Counted from the stretch's first letter, positions 23,559-35,800 are shown. The stretch: DNA of 64,000 nt from Chamaea fasciata (GCA_029207755.1 JARCOQ010000005.1:45285621-45349620), one strand, 5' to 3'. A program made the numbers and translations. Notes: generated from the sequence alone by a model not told the origin.

Positions 23559-24250
23559 TGTTGGAGGTTGGGTTTGTTCCTTCTTTCTCTGGGGAATTTT
23601 TTCCCCACGGGTTGCCAAGGGGACCGGGTGTTGGATACTTGAGAGTGCTTGGCTGAAACAAAGAGATGGACAAAAGGTGGAAGGGGGAGATAACGCAGGT
23701 AAAAGACACAGCTTGAGGCAGCTGCGTGCTTTTCTGCTTCCGGCGTTCGGGAGACGCGTGTCGGCCGCTCCTCGAGGATCTCAGCCGCCGCAAAGCACGC
23801 CGAGCAGAAGCTGGGCCGCTTTTCTGCCTCGCCTTCGGCTTCTTCGGCGCTGCTCCTCTTGCTGCAGCGTGACCCTGCACTCCCTGCGCTGCCGGGACAT
23901 CCTGCCCCTGCCTGCCGGGACATCCTGCCCCTGCCTGCCGGGACACCCTGCCATCCCAGCTATCAGCCCGGGACTTTTCCACTGTTCCAGCTTGGTGCTC
24001 TGAGGATCCTGCAGGGACACCGAAACCAAACTGCCCTGGGTTTTGTGAAACAAAGCCCTCAAGGTTCTTGGTACTGTTGTCGTTTGTCATTAATGCTATA
24101 GTTGTTTGGTGGGGGGGGAGTTTTTTTTGTGTTTGTTTGCTTTGTATTACATACTAGTAAAGAACTGCTATTCCTATTTCCCAAATCTTTGCCAAAGAGC
24201 CTCTGATTGTAATTTTACCTAGCAGATAGCTGTCTTCCTAAACCAAGACA
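23559..24250 (+). repeat. 3' LTR (692 bp)
   Basis: Same as the 5' LTR apart from five substitutions and one additional 23-bp unit. Units CTGCCGGGACATCCTGCCCC plus TGC occur at 23889-23911 and 23912-23934, then a partial one. AGTAAA signal at 24156-24161. Followed by the GCCAT duplication. Confidence 0.95.
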
Positions 24251-24255
24251 GCCAT
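24251..24255 (+). repeat. 3' target-site duplication GCCAT
   Basis: Perfect copy of 20824-20828, starting immediately after the terminal CA of the 3' LTR. Confidence 0.9.
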
Positions 24256-25511
24256 GAACTGCAGACTTTTCCACTTCTCCCCTTTGTTCTTCCTGCTGAA
24301 ATAGGTGGGGGATATCCCCATTCAAGGGAAAACCTTGGGGCTGCATCCTTACTCCCTGAGTCTGGTTGAGTTCAGATAACCAGGGGTGGAGTTTTCACTT
24401 TACTCATCTCAAGGAAAGCCTCTGCTGAGTTGTCCAAGGCTATCTTCAGCAGAGACAAAGGTTCAAGAAAACCAAAGAGGCCAGTGCTGAAAAGTCTGCC
24501 TGAACAAGGATTCAGATACAGGCAGTCCCTCAGGCATGTCAACAAATACTTGCTGTAACTTTTGGGACCCCTCAGAGGAGTGGGATCCTCTCATCCTGAA
24601 CACACACCCGGGTGCTTGGGCAAACACTGCACAGCCTGGACTGAAGAAATAGCATAGATAGCTCTCTTTAGCAGGAAGTGAAGTAATTTTGGCTCAAATA
24701 ATCTCATTAAGGGGAAATAATAAGTCTGAAAGACTTTGGCAGAAGACACGTTCAAATAAATTTATTTTGCAAGGGCCTGACCTCTGCAGGTTTCTGGCTC
24801 AAGTCCCAGGGAGCACATTTAGCTCTCTGGGATCTGATTTCAGGCACTTGGCGGTGGCCAAGGGGATTTGCCAGGATCAGTGGTAAGATCTTCCTTCAGC
24901 CATGCCCTCTGTGAGCCAGGAGAGCCAACTGTCAGGGATGAAGGATTTGTGATTTTGTGAGGAAGTCTTCTCCAACTTCCCAGACTGACACCTTTCACCC
25001 TCTTGCCCCCCGTTAGCCAGGGCTAGGCTGTACTGAACACTGTGCAAGGCTGATAGGATAACCCAGCCACTTTCCAAGGAGGCCATGGACCCACTGAGTC
25101 TTGGCCGTCCTCACCGAGATGGTTCTCAGAAGCAGTGCAGACAGACTACATGCAGTCTGGTGCAGCTATAGCAGCTTAAACCTTCCCAATATCGCTTCTC
25201 CCCTGCTTTTCACAAAGCACAGCATAAAGCTTCCTCAACATCATCCCACTCACAGAATATGAAAAGCGCCATTTCTACCAGGAATCAATAGATTTTTCTT
25301 TTCAGTAATGGGTTTGTATTTTTTTTTTTTAACTTTTGTTTCCTGTCTGATTGCCCTCATCAGCTTACCAGCATCTCCTGGCAGGTTAAATTTTACACCA
25401 GTGCATGGGCTGCCAGAAGGAAGCTAAAAGTGTGCCAAGCACCTCAAAGAAATGAACAAACAAGTGAGCACAGACATGCTCGGCAGTCTCTTTTTCCATT
25501 AGGGCAGTAAC
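24256..25511. other. Intergenic, no gene recognised
   Basis: Unique-looking sequence between the provirus and the pentanucleotide array. No credible coding frame, RNA gene or repeat seen. Confidence 0.6.
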
Positions 25512-25664
25512 GGGAAAGGGAAAGGGAAAGCATGGCAAGGCAAGGCAAGGCAAGGCAAGGCAAGGCAAGGCAAGGCAAGGCAAGGCAAGGCAAGGCAAGG
25601 CAAGGCAAGGCAAGGCAAGGCAAGGCAAGGCAAGGCAAGGCAAGGCAAGGCAAGGCAAGGCAAG
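25512..25664. repeat. (GGGAAA)3 then (GGCAA)n array
   Basis: Three GGGAAA units at 25512-25529, then a near-perfect pentanucleotide array of about 26 GGCAA units from 25534 to 25664, ending where CAAGG changes to CAAGA. Frames through it give only simple repeats of Leu-Pro-Cys-Ala type. Confidence 0.95.
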
Positions 25665-26206
25665 ACAATCCTATGTATGACCTTTCATACTGCCCAGTCT
25701 GTGTCCCAAAATTTTTAGAAGTAAGCAGCTACACCTGGTTTTGACTTCTGCTTGTATTTAATGTATAACTGCACCCCATTCCTATTCCCAGCTGACAGCA
25801 AACCTCAAACCCTGGGATGAATCCCCATTCACAGAAAGAGGTGCTGGAAGTAAATCACACTCTGGGGACTTGTGCCCACTGACAGGTAATATTTTTCTGC
25901 CATCAGTCCAGCTCATGGGAAGTGCAATGCTTGCCCTTCTTCCACTGCCAATATCCAGTGGCATTCCCCCTGTCCCCCTGATTTTCCTCCAGTTGATCCC
26001 TGGAGTACTCTTGGGTGTCTGAGACAGTTCAATGAAGGAAGTATTCATCTAGTCTTGCTTTTAAATAAATACTTCCCACCAAACCCTAAAAGGGAGGAAG
26101 GAATATTGCCAGACCAACACACAAAATTATGCAAGAGGCTGAGCTGAGCATATTTACTTTTGTTGCTAAAATATGTAGCTGGACAACAGCCACAGCAAGC
26201 TTCAAC
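25665..26206. other. Intergenic, no gene recognised
   Basis: Non-coding stretch between the array and the solo LTR. Nothing recognised. Confidence 0.6.
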
Positions 26207-26211
26207 CCAAG

Positions 26212-27001
26212 TGTTGGGGGTTAGGTTTGTTCCTTCTTTCCCTAAAGAATTTTTTCCCCACCAGTTACCAAGGAGACCAAGCATTGGATACTTGAGAGTA
26301 CTTAACCGAAACAAAGAGGTGGACAAAGGTGGAAGGGGGAGATAACGCAGGTAAAAGACAAAGCTTGAGGCAGTTGCGTGCTTTTCTTTTTCCGGCGTTC
26401 GGGGAGACGCGTGTCTGCCGCTCCTCGAGGATCTCAGCCGCCGCAAAGCACGCCGAGCGGAGAACGGCTGTTGCTGGCTGGAGGAGTTTCACTGTGGCCA
26501 AAGGGATCCAGTCCTGGGAGATCTACTATCACCGGTTCGGCCTGAATCCTGAGTTTTCCCGGCCACCTGCGGGAGCTGGGCCGGCCCTGCCTCGCCTTCG
26601 GCTTCTTCGGCGCTGCTCCTCTTGCTACAGCGTGACCCTGCACCCCCTGCGCTGCCGGGACATCCTGCCCCTGCCTGCCGGGACACCCTGCCATCCCAGC
26701 TGCCAGCCCGGGACTTTTCTACTGTTTCAGCTTGGTGCTCTGAGGATCCTGCAGGGACACCGAAACCAAACTGCCCTGGGTTTTGTGAAACAAAGCCCTC
26801 AAGGTTCTTAGTACTGTTGTCGTTTGTCATTAATGCTGTAGTTGTTTGGTGGGGGGGGGGGGGGGGGGGGAGTTTTTTTGTGTTTGTTTGCTTTGTATTA
26901 CATACTAGTAAAGAACTGCTATTCCTATTTCCCAAATCTTTGCCAAAGAGCCTCTGATTGTAATTTTACCTGGCAGATACCTGTCTTCCCAAACCAAGAC
27001 A
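26212..27001 (+). mobile_element. Solo LTR of the same retroviral family (790 bp)
   Basis: TGTTGGGGGTTAGG at the start and ACCAAGACA at the end, flanked by CCAAG on both sides (26207-26211 and 27002-27006). No internal sequence remains, so it arose by recombination between two LTRs. It differs from the full provirus by a different, longer module at about 26457-26585 and by a G20 run at 26851-26870 in place of G8. AGTAAA at 26907-26912. It also has scattered substitutions in the first 100 bp, so it is older or from another subfamily. Confidence 0.93.
26851..26870 (+). repeat. G20 homopolymer within solo LTR
   Basis: Twenty consecutive G where the two provirus LTRs have eight. It could form a G-quadruplex. 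Its length may be affected by sequencing. Confidence 0.85.
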
Positions 27002-27479
27002 CCAAGAAATATGAAACAAGTTTTATATTTCTGTGAAGACACTGATGACAGCTCAGGGCATGTATTTTTAAACATTTTTTAAAATAGATGTCTATAAAAT
27101 CACAAGAGGTCTGGGGAAGATGAACTGAGAATGGCTATTTATTGTTCTTCATAAAAGGAGAACTAGGAGGCATACAATGAAAAATTTGGCGAGCAGGTAT
27201 GAAAAAGAAAACAGTTTTTCCATCCAGTTAAGTTAAATGCAGCCATTTAAGCTATGAAACTCATTGTCACAGGATGCTTTGGACACTGGGACTATAAACA
27301 GATTCAAAAGAGTTAAACAGTTGTGAAGTCTAGATCTAACAGTGTTTTAAAACACTTCTGAGTGGATGCAGCTTTGTCTTAGGTTGCAATGCAAGATGTA
27401 ACCAGAAGTATGTATGCTATCACCATCTGTTGAAACCAGCAATGTTCTTTATTTCTTCCATGACCCATCCCTCATAACT

Positions 27480-28518
27480 ACAGGGGGATATCCTCTGCTA
27501 ATGGGCCATTGAGTTGCACTGCATGACTGATAAAATTACATCATCCCATTGTGAGATGCTCCACCCAGGGGAAGGAGCCAAGCATTCCCACCTGGATATA
27601 ATCTGAGATTTGGAACACCACAGGCAGCCTTTTTCCACTGGATTCCCAGAGGAAGACTGGAACCATCTACACCACCACTGGAGCTTCAGAGGAAAACTAC
27701 ACCCTTCTACAGGATCATCTCTACTTCAACAGAACCACATCTGTCACTCCAGGAGGACTGCAGCCACGATTTAATTGGACTGCTACCAACACCCTGCCCA
27801 ACAGGGTGTCAGGTTGTATTCTGACTCTGTCAGTGTTTTTTTAGTACTACTGCATTTTTATTTTAATTTTCCTAGTAAAGAACTGTTATTCCTATTCCCG
27901 TATCTTTGCCTGAGAGCCCCTAATTTTGAGATTATAATAATTCAGGAGGAGATGTGTTGCAGCACATTTCCACACCCAAGCAAATGATTCTATTTAAGGA
28001 AAAGTTTCAGCTTACCATCGAACATATAAGGAAGCCAAGCTAGAAAGTTCTGTGCCCTTCTCATCAGCATTAGCCCAGAGCCAGTTCAGGGGCACTGGTT
28101 AGGCTTTGGAAATGTTTCTCAGAATCTGTAGCTGCTTCTACTAGCAGTGAGCCAAGTTGTCCCTCCTAAAACATTAAGTATTTATGAAAGTGCACAAAGG
28201 AGCTCAAGTGCTTTTTAAGGTGCCTTAGCAAGGTGTCAGAGGCTTCTCTGACACCTGTGCTTGGCTTTTGTTTTGTTTCTGTATCGTTTGTTATTTTCAA
28301 CTTTTATTAAAACCTTTGCTTTACAAAACACACTTGAAGAGCCATCTCAAAATTATTTTAAGCCATTTCTCTGCGAGGGCTGGCCCCTCAGAGGTGACAG
28401 ACCTTCATGGGGTTTATCATGTCCCCATGCAAGATTCCATCAGAGGGGGTTTACATTTTCCATTTCAAGGGAGGCTGCTGCCTTCCTTAGCAGTCACCTG
28501 TCTTTTCAAACTGAGACA
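27480..28518 (+). mobile_element. Related LTR, apparently split by about 490 bp of other DNA
   Basis: Two parts resemble one LTR type distantly related to the provirus LTR. Left part, about 27480-27950: a GATATAAT TATA-like element at 27596, then TAGTAAAGAACTGTTATTCC near 27873, as in the provirus LTR downstream part, and CTTTGCC with GAGAGCCCC. Right part, about 28441-28518: TTAGCAGTCACCTGTCTT and a GAGACA end, matching TAGCAGATAGCTGTCTT and AAGACA at the provirus LTR end. The 27951-28440 stretch between them has no counterpart. The left boundary is uncertain and no target duplication was found. Confidence 0.6.
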
Positions 28519-31500
28519 GCTTCCAGCTCCTGAAATCTATAAAGTGCAGATTTCCATGATCTGGGAGATTATAGCAGGGGTAAAAATTGCTCCATACATC
28601 TTATGCTGTTCTCCTTAAACAAGATGAAGGTACTGAGTAAGGTGAGCCCTTGGTTCAGCCTGCTTCTGGACTTTCTTAATCAATTGTATTCCTAATTAGA
28701 TATATCATTTTTGTCCCTGGCAAGCCATATATTCTTCTCAGGAGCATAGTGTCTGACTGGAAGGATATGGGTCTGCTCAGCATGGATCTTGTCACAGACA
28801 CTGACTGAGATTTCAGAGAACATCATATCATGCTCATCTGGGCTCTGCTACAGGCTCTTTGTGTGACTCATTTCAAAAGTTTTGCTAAATGAGAGTAGTT
28901 TCCCCTTCATCTTGATTGTGATTTTGACTACAAAGCTTTTTTGGGGAAGGCATATGGTTGCAGGGCCTAGCATCACAGGGTCCCTGCAACCTCTTTGGAT
29001 ACAACTTAATAAAGAAGCGGAGAACATGGAAAGGAAAGAAACCTCTCTAGCTTTCTCCTCTGATGGGAGAAGGGTGAAAGGTAGGAAGAGAAGATTATTA
29101 CCATGGAGCCCTCACACTTGGTTCAGTTGGTGTTACTCTCCCAAGAGTACAGAAGAGGTTCTCACATCCAAGAAATAGGTCTTCACAGTCTCCAGCCAAA
29201 ATGAACTTGGCGGCAGCAGTCAGCCTGACAGAGCACTCACCTATCAAAAATTACAAATAGTATTAATTTCACATTGTGACTCATGTTCTCTCATTCAGTC
29301 ACTTGTTTATGTTGCTAGGGAACTATCAGTTCCAGGAGAAAAATTGGACCTTCAGTTTCTGAAAAAACTGGTTTTTCAAAGGTATTCAATTAATTGGCAA
29401 GATATTGCTAGTTGCAGTTTGGCAATTCCTGCCCTACTGTGGCCACTGTGCTCGGGGTTCTGGACCCTTCCCACTCTTCAAGGAGTGGGGTCAGGCAGCA
29501 GCTCTAGGAGCCAACAACTTACTGTCTTTGCTTGAGGATTGGCTTGGAAGCCAAGCTTGCACATACCTAAACTGGTTGAACTAGGCATGTCAGCTATTGC
29601 TAACAGTTTATTATGAAAACTTCTGCTTAAAGAGTTGTTTACCTCCATAAAAATTTCAGTGAGGTTTGCTGGCCATCCATGTAATTGTGACCAGTTAACA
29701 AATAATTTTGATATTTCCAAAATCTGTTTTGCTAAGCAGGACTTGTATGTCCCAGGAGTAGTGTTGTACCAGTGTCCATTCCCCTGTTGTACAATCTCTT
29801 CTCTTGGGGAAGGTGTAGAGCATTATGATACATGAGGCAAAGAGGAAAGAACACATTTCCAGCTCTGTTTTCCTCATGAAACACAATTAGCCACTGTAGC
29901 CCCATTGCCACTTTGGCTGCTGTGGACACACAGAAAGACTCTTGGTCTGTTGGACTAGCACGGATGATGTGAAGCCAAGATGCACCACGTGCAGGTGCAG
30001 TGGCAAAGGCTCAGACCCAGCTCATTCCAGCCAAAGGAGTCCCGAGCAAGGCAAGGGAGGCATTGTGAAGGCTAGGTGGGAGCTTTGCTTTGCAGTGTTG
30101 AGGCTGAACCTACACAGAAGTTGAACCTCAATATTAAGAGCCTGAAACCAAACTGTTCCAACAATGCCAGGGACTTTCAGGATCTGCTCATCCTGTGCCA
30201 CTCTTGCTGTCTGCTGCAGTAACTCTGCTTGTTAGCTAGGAAAATCCTTTTGTAGGAGTAAAGGGACCCTTAAGAATGCAAGACTGCATCTATCATGTTA
30301 GATGAGAGTTTCTAGTTTACCTCGTCAGAAATCTCCTGCTGTGGAGTGGTGACACCTAATGGTAGTGACACAATATAAGACAAGGACACAGCAGGGATGA
30401 AAATGAGATAAAAGAATTGTATCATTCTTCATGGGTTGGAATGTCAGGATACTTTATGCAATTTACACCCCAAACTGTGAATTTTGAAGCAATATTTTCT
30501 TTTCAGCCTTGGCTACCTCAGTGTAATGTATTTTTAAGATCTGTTCATAGAGACTTCATTTCTAGTTCTGATATTATACTAGCCTTTCCCCTCCTGTGTT
30601 GTCTGTTCTGCTAACCCTTTTTATTAAATCCTGCAATTTGTAGCTTGTCTCAGTGCAGCTTGTTCAGATTAGACTTGCCTAGGGGCTAGTTTAAATTGCT
30701 CACATGACTTCTCATAAGAAATATTACACACATGTTAAATTCATGAGCCAAAGAAGGCTTGTGTGTGGAGTGCTTTCCATTTCCCTTTGCCCTTTCCAGG
30801 TGCCTTTTTCTTCATTTTTCATGGCTTTCCCACATTCCCCTTTGCCTTCCCCCACTGCCTTCCTGTGGCTTTGCATGGAAAGGAAAGAGAATCTCATCTT
30901 TGCAAAAAGAGATACATCAATCCATTCTGACTATTTAAATTTTCAAAGTGGAATCCATCCTTATCAAATTTATTTGCAGTTAATTGTAATAAAATATGTA
31001 AACATACCTGAAATGTGGAAAGAGAGCAAAGGGAACCATCCACATACACGGTGCATTAATAAGAGAACGAGGCATTTTCGCCTCTGGTTCTGGAAAGCAC
31101 AAAACAAGAGTGATTGTTCCCACTAAAATTTTGTTTCAGATTGTCCTGTATTGCTCTCAGTGCAGAGAATAGCATCTTTCCGCAGCCTTACACTCAGTAA
31201 AACTCCAACACGTTCTCCAGAGCTGAGAGTAGGACTCCCAGCACTCTGATTACTTGCCCTTTCTGGCAAAGAGCACCCTTACAGGGTCACAAACACATTC
31301 TTACAACTCCTGTTACTCAGCTATATCAGGAATACACATTTCTTCTAATTTTGACTTCTTCTAGCTCTTTACTGGAAGGCTAGCAGATGCTATGCTGGTG
31401 CAGGCAGACAGATTTATTTGTTTGTTTTGGAGGTGAGCACCTACAAGATGAAACTACTCTCAATGTGTCTGAGACTGGTCACAATCAGGGGAGTAACAGC

Positions 31501-32449
31501 CAAGTATGATTAGCCCAGCTACTGTGAATTGAAAAAACAATGCTTAGTCCAATTAAAGGAAAAAAAGTAACTGGGAAGGGAAGAAAAATCCTACTAGTGC
31601 CTCTCTTGAGGACAAGGCCCTCATTTTGCCCTCTTCAGGCATTATAGAGGGGAAACATTATGAATGTTTCATGAAACATTTTGAACCATTTCATTTCAAG
31701 TGGAGGCAAATAATTTGCTAGAGTTCATATCTCCTTAGATTCCAGATAATTCAAATATGAGACAGTAGCAGAACCTCATGTTCCACCTCACACAAAACTA
31801 CTCCTCCTGCATTTAGTTACTGAACAGATCATGTCAGGTGCAAGTGTAAGTGACAATACAGCAAAGCCAGTCACCTGTTCCAGCAGCAGAGCATGAGTAG
31901 AGTAGGTTTCCACAGTGGGAGAACTGGCTGAAGGAATGGCACAGCCAGACCATTTCCCCATCTGGATGTAATCTGAGCTGTTAGCACTGTATAAAACTGG
32001 ATGGATGGTAAATGGTTCAGAGGCTGGGGTTGAAGGACCACGTCTTCCTCCGCAGACCTCCATGGAAACTCAGATAATTGGAAGTATTTTTCCTGAAAGT
32101 CTGTAAATGTTCATCCAGAACACGAATAAATTTCAGCATGACTGCAGCTGTGCAACACCACCCTCCCAGCAGCCTGACGGTCCTTAATGTTTTACTGCAG
32201 TAACACATACTTAGCTGATACCATGCCTTGATTCCACGTTTGAATCAACTGCCCTAAGCGGACTGGGAAGTTGCTGTTTTGCTTTGTGCTCCTTTGGTAT
32301 AATGTTCTTACAAAGTTAAAATTCAGCTATAGGAGACCCTCACCCAGGAACCTTCCTGCCCCATTCCTAAGACTGGAAGACCTCTGCCAGTCTCAGACCT
32401 GGACCTCAAACCTGCCAACTCTTCTATAGCCTGTACTCTTGATGCCTTG
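28519..32449. other. Intergenic, no gene recognised
   Basis: About 3.9 kb with short unconvincing frames on both strands and no repeat end recognised. Confidence 0.55.
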
Positions 32450-32860
32450 GGAAGGCTGACCTGAATCAGAGACTGGACAGAGCTAGAGAATAAAGCAGGT
32501 ATTTATTGAAAGACTTTTAGGATACACCTTGGGCAGGACAAGAGCCTGACCAGGGCTACACCTAAGGTGGAATTAGAATGGTCACAAAATGGACGACCGG
32601 TGGTCATGAGGTCTTATGCTTTTATAAGTTCTGGTCCATTTGCATATTGGGGTTTAATTGTCCAATTACAGCTTCTGGTTGTGAGGTCTCATCCTTCTTG
32701 TTTCTCCCTTCAGTCCACCGTTGTTTGTGCTTTTGGGCCTGAAAGTTGTCCTTGGTCTTCAGCAGGAAAAGTATTTGTTTTGCCTACCTACTCTGTGAAG
32801 AGAGCTTACTAGCACTTAATATGAGGCTCAGAAATACACCCCTAGGCAGCACAAAATATA
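32450..32860 (-). mobile_element. Candidate solo LTR in antisense orientation
   Basis: On the minus strand a TATA box TATAAAAG (32619-32626) is followed about 115 bp later by AATAAA (32502-32507), the spacing expected of an LTR promoter and polyadenylation site. The surrounding sequence resembles avian ERV LTRs as I remember them. Boundaries and target duplications were not established. Confidence 0.45.
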
Positions 32861-35800
32861 AAATATAAAAGCTAAAACTTAAGGCATCATTCTCCTGGTC
32901 TTCTAGCCTCCTTGGTGATCCAGAGTTTTTTCCCCAGCACTTCAAGAAATGTAGTCCAGAAGAAATCCCCATCTACCTCACAAGATAGGTGTGAGGTACA
33001 AGACTGCAGGCTGCTTGTCCTTACTCTGCATCTCTTTTCATTTCCCATGGCCTCTTCCTCTGTGGAGTTCCCTGTGATCTCTTCTATAAGCCCATCAGGG
33101 CTGAATGCTTCTCTTTTCTGAGCTGTGGAGAAACCCCTGTGTGTTGTCAAAACGTTCCTGTAAATGACCATAATGAATGGCTCTTCACTCCCCTGGTACT
33201 CCCACTCCCACTGCTTTCCTCTTTAATGTGCCTCTCCTTTTCATGGAGTTACTGGGAATTACAGAAAGTTCTTTTTAAGACAGCCATCAAAGAAAAAATT
33301 TGTCCCAAAACAACTTGCTATCAAACACTACACCCTCTTCTTTCAGGAAAGCAAAGGTTCTTCCTACAAATTTTCAGTGCTGGGTTACACACATTAAAGC
33401 AGTAAAATCACGAGCGCTTTCCTTAGAACATCTGTGATGTCACTGGACAATGAGGATGCAGGTATGCACATACTTGCGAACAGTAAATATCTACTTGCCT
33501 TTAGTGTGCCCTTAAATTCTTTATGTATTTGTTTTGCTTGCATACCCATGGGGGTCCTAGGATCCTTAGCCACAGCAGCAAGAGCTCAGCAGTGGACTGG
33601 AGCAACTGCATGGTAGGTAGAGACCTACTGACATTGGAGCAGGGTAGCTTAACTCCTTCAGGGAAGATAGTTTGATTTCAGGCTGATATAATTTTAATTG
33701 AAAACATCCCAACCATATTCACCTGAATTGGGATATAATTTATTAGTGAATAGGAGTAAAAAAAATTAATGCAGATGGGGAAGTAGAGCACATGCTCTTC
33801 CACATGCTTGGCTGCAAAAGCTGTCTGGTGTGTTGAATTGCAATGTACTCTGAAAAGCCTTTATTATTTATTGTTGTATTGTTGTATTGTAGTCCTTGTT
33901 TGGACAACACAAAGCTACTATACAAATCTATACAGAGAATACCACATTCTCTGTTAATATACATCACATTAGGAGACCATTTCCATCTCCTGATACCCTG
34001 CCAGTCCAGCTTCCACAAACACTTCCTGATGATAGACATGTGATATCGTGTAGACGTGGTACTTCCTGGCTATATTTGGTGTCAGATAGTTGAATATTTC
34101 ATAGAAAATGGTGACTGAATTTGCAAAGTGACAGACAGAATGTTTTATGAATTTAGGTTTCCAGGTTATATGCAAAAGCTCTCTGAGAATTCATGAATGC
34201 TGTTGGCATCAACCTGGAAAGAAGACAGTATTCAATGAGCCATACATCATGTACTGAAATACTGGCAAAATATTCTTAATGTTTTAAACAATGTTATAAA
34301 TAAATGTCCCTTTAATTCATGTCCATGAATATGTGCAATGCAAGTTATTTTTATTATATTTTTATTTACCAGATGACTATTGCACAAATTATAGACATAC
34401 CCCTGAGACACACACACTTTCCCTTATCAATGTCTCCCCAGAGAGACAACAGTCCAGTACTTATTGTCATGTACATCCAAAGATTTATGTTTCTGTGACA
34501 TTTTTATTGATTCTACTGACTTATTTGATGCTATAGATGTTAAAAAAATAAAAGAAAAAAAAAAGTGATGTAAAAGAAAAAAAAAAAAATTGATGTCCTG
34601 ATGGTGGCAGCAAGAGGTTTTACAAGAGAGCATGCAGGAAGAAAGAATGACCCAGCAGTAAACAGCCTCATTATGCCTTCAAGAGGAAAAACTGCCTAAC
34701 ACAACATACCATTACTTATTTTTTTGTCTCCATTCAAACACAAATGCCATATTCTAATCTAAACAAACAAGATAATCATGAGCTCTTTCAGAAGCACTGG
34801 AAGGAAGTGAGCAGTTGTATAATGCATACATTTTCCTCTGCAAATAGTTTTTTTAAGTGGAGAAAGGAAGAAATGTAAAGAAAGAGGTGTAAAGGAAGGG
34901 GAAAGCTGCAGACAGAGCACCCCTATCTACGCTCTTCAGTTAGAAGACCAACCATCTCCATGAACATCTTATTGTCCATGGCAGAGTATCCAAAGTGCTC
35001 TTCCTTGCAGAACAGAAGGAGTTTTCACCCATGATGTCCAGAGACTGTTGGTGACAGAGGGCGAACTGTCACCACACATGATTTGTGTAGGTGTTGCAGA
35101 CACGCAGCACCAATGCTCTCCCAATGTTCTTACCTGCCTCAAGCTTGCTGCAGCCAAGCAGGTGAAGACAAGCCCTTTTTTCCCATCATGTACTCTGCTC
35201 TCTGGCACTGTATCTAACTTTGCTCACTTGACCCGTGTTGGTCACGGTGAGGGCCTGGAGTCTTGACATATCACAGGCAGAGGCAAAAACTCTTGATTCT
35301 GCAGACATTATGGTGCAATATGCCCATGATGCAATTGGAGCAGGACTAAAATGACAAAAATCCAGGGAAGAACAGGTACAAGCATGCCACAAAGAGACAC
35401 ATGTGGGTAGATGCATGGTCCCTGCCTCTGCTGCCCTCTCCTGCATTAGACTTGCAGTGATTAATAAGAGACTTAAGCATCTTAATGAGTCTGCCTTCTG
35501 TCTTTAAAAATTAAACAACAGTAACCAAAAGTAGTAATAGGGCTTTAAGAGAGATCAAAAGAAAAAAAATCTTTTTTCACTGAGCTATCTTAAAAATTAT
35601 ATTACAAGAAGCAAATGCCTGTAAGTGGAGCAGAATGGATATATTCACTACTCATATCACAGAGGTAGACTCTGGTGCATGGTTACTAGGGAAAATAAAT
35701 TGTAAATATCAATAGCCTGATCCTTATCCTGCACTTACCACGGTGTAAAGGAGGAACTACTCCACAGGGAGCTCAGAAGTTAAAGCCACTCTGAGATTCG

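Larger units (their letters stand above)
20829..24250 (+). mobile_element. Endogenous retrovirus, internally deleted, ERVL-like integrase
   Basis: A 3422-bp provirus: LTR, primer-binding site, a gag-position open frame, the end of RNase H, integrase, a purine run, then LTR. It is flanked by GCCAT duplications. The LTRs differ by five substitutions over 669 bp (about 0.75%) plus a 23-bp repeat-unit difference, so insertion was recent on a genomic scale. Protease, reverse transcriptase and env are missing. It could only move with enzymes from a relative. Class is inferred from the integrase, which looks ERVL-like, and from the 5-bp duplication. Confidence 0.93.

Noticed and set aside
25386..25744. 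Open frames of Leu-Pro-Cys-Leu-Ala or Gly-Lys-Ala-Arg-Gln repeats on both strands
   Set aside because: Produced by the GGCAA pentanucleotide array, with no unique coding sequence beside it.
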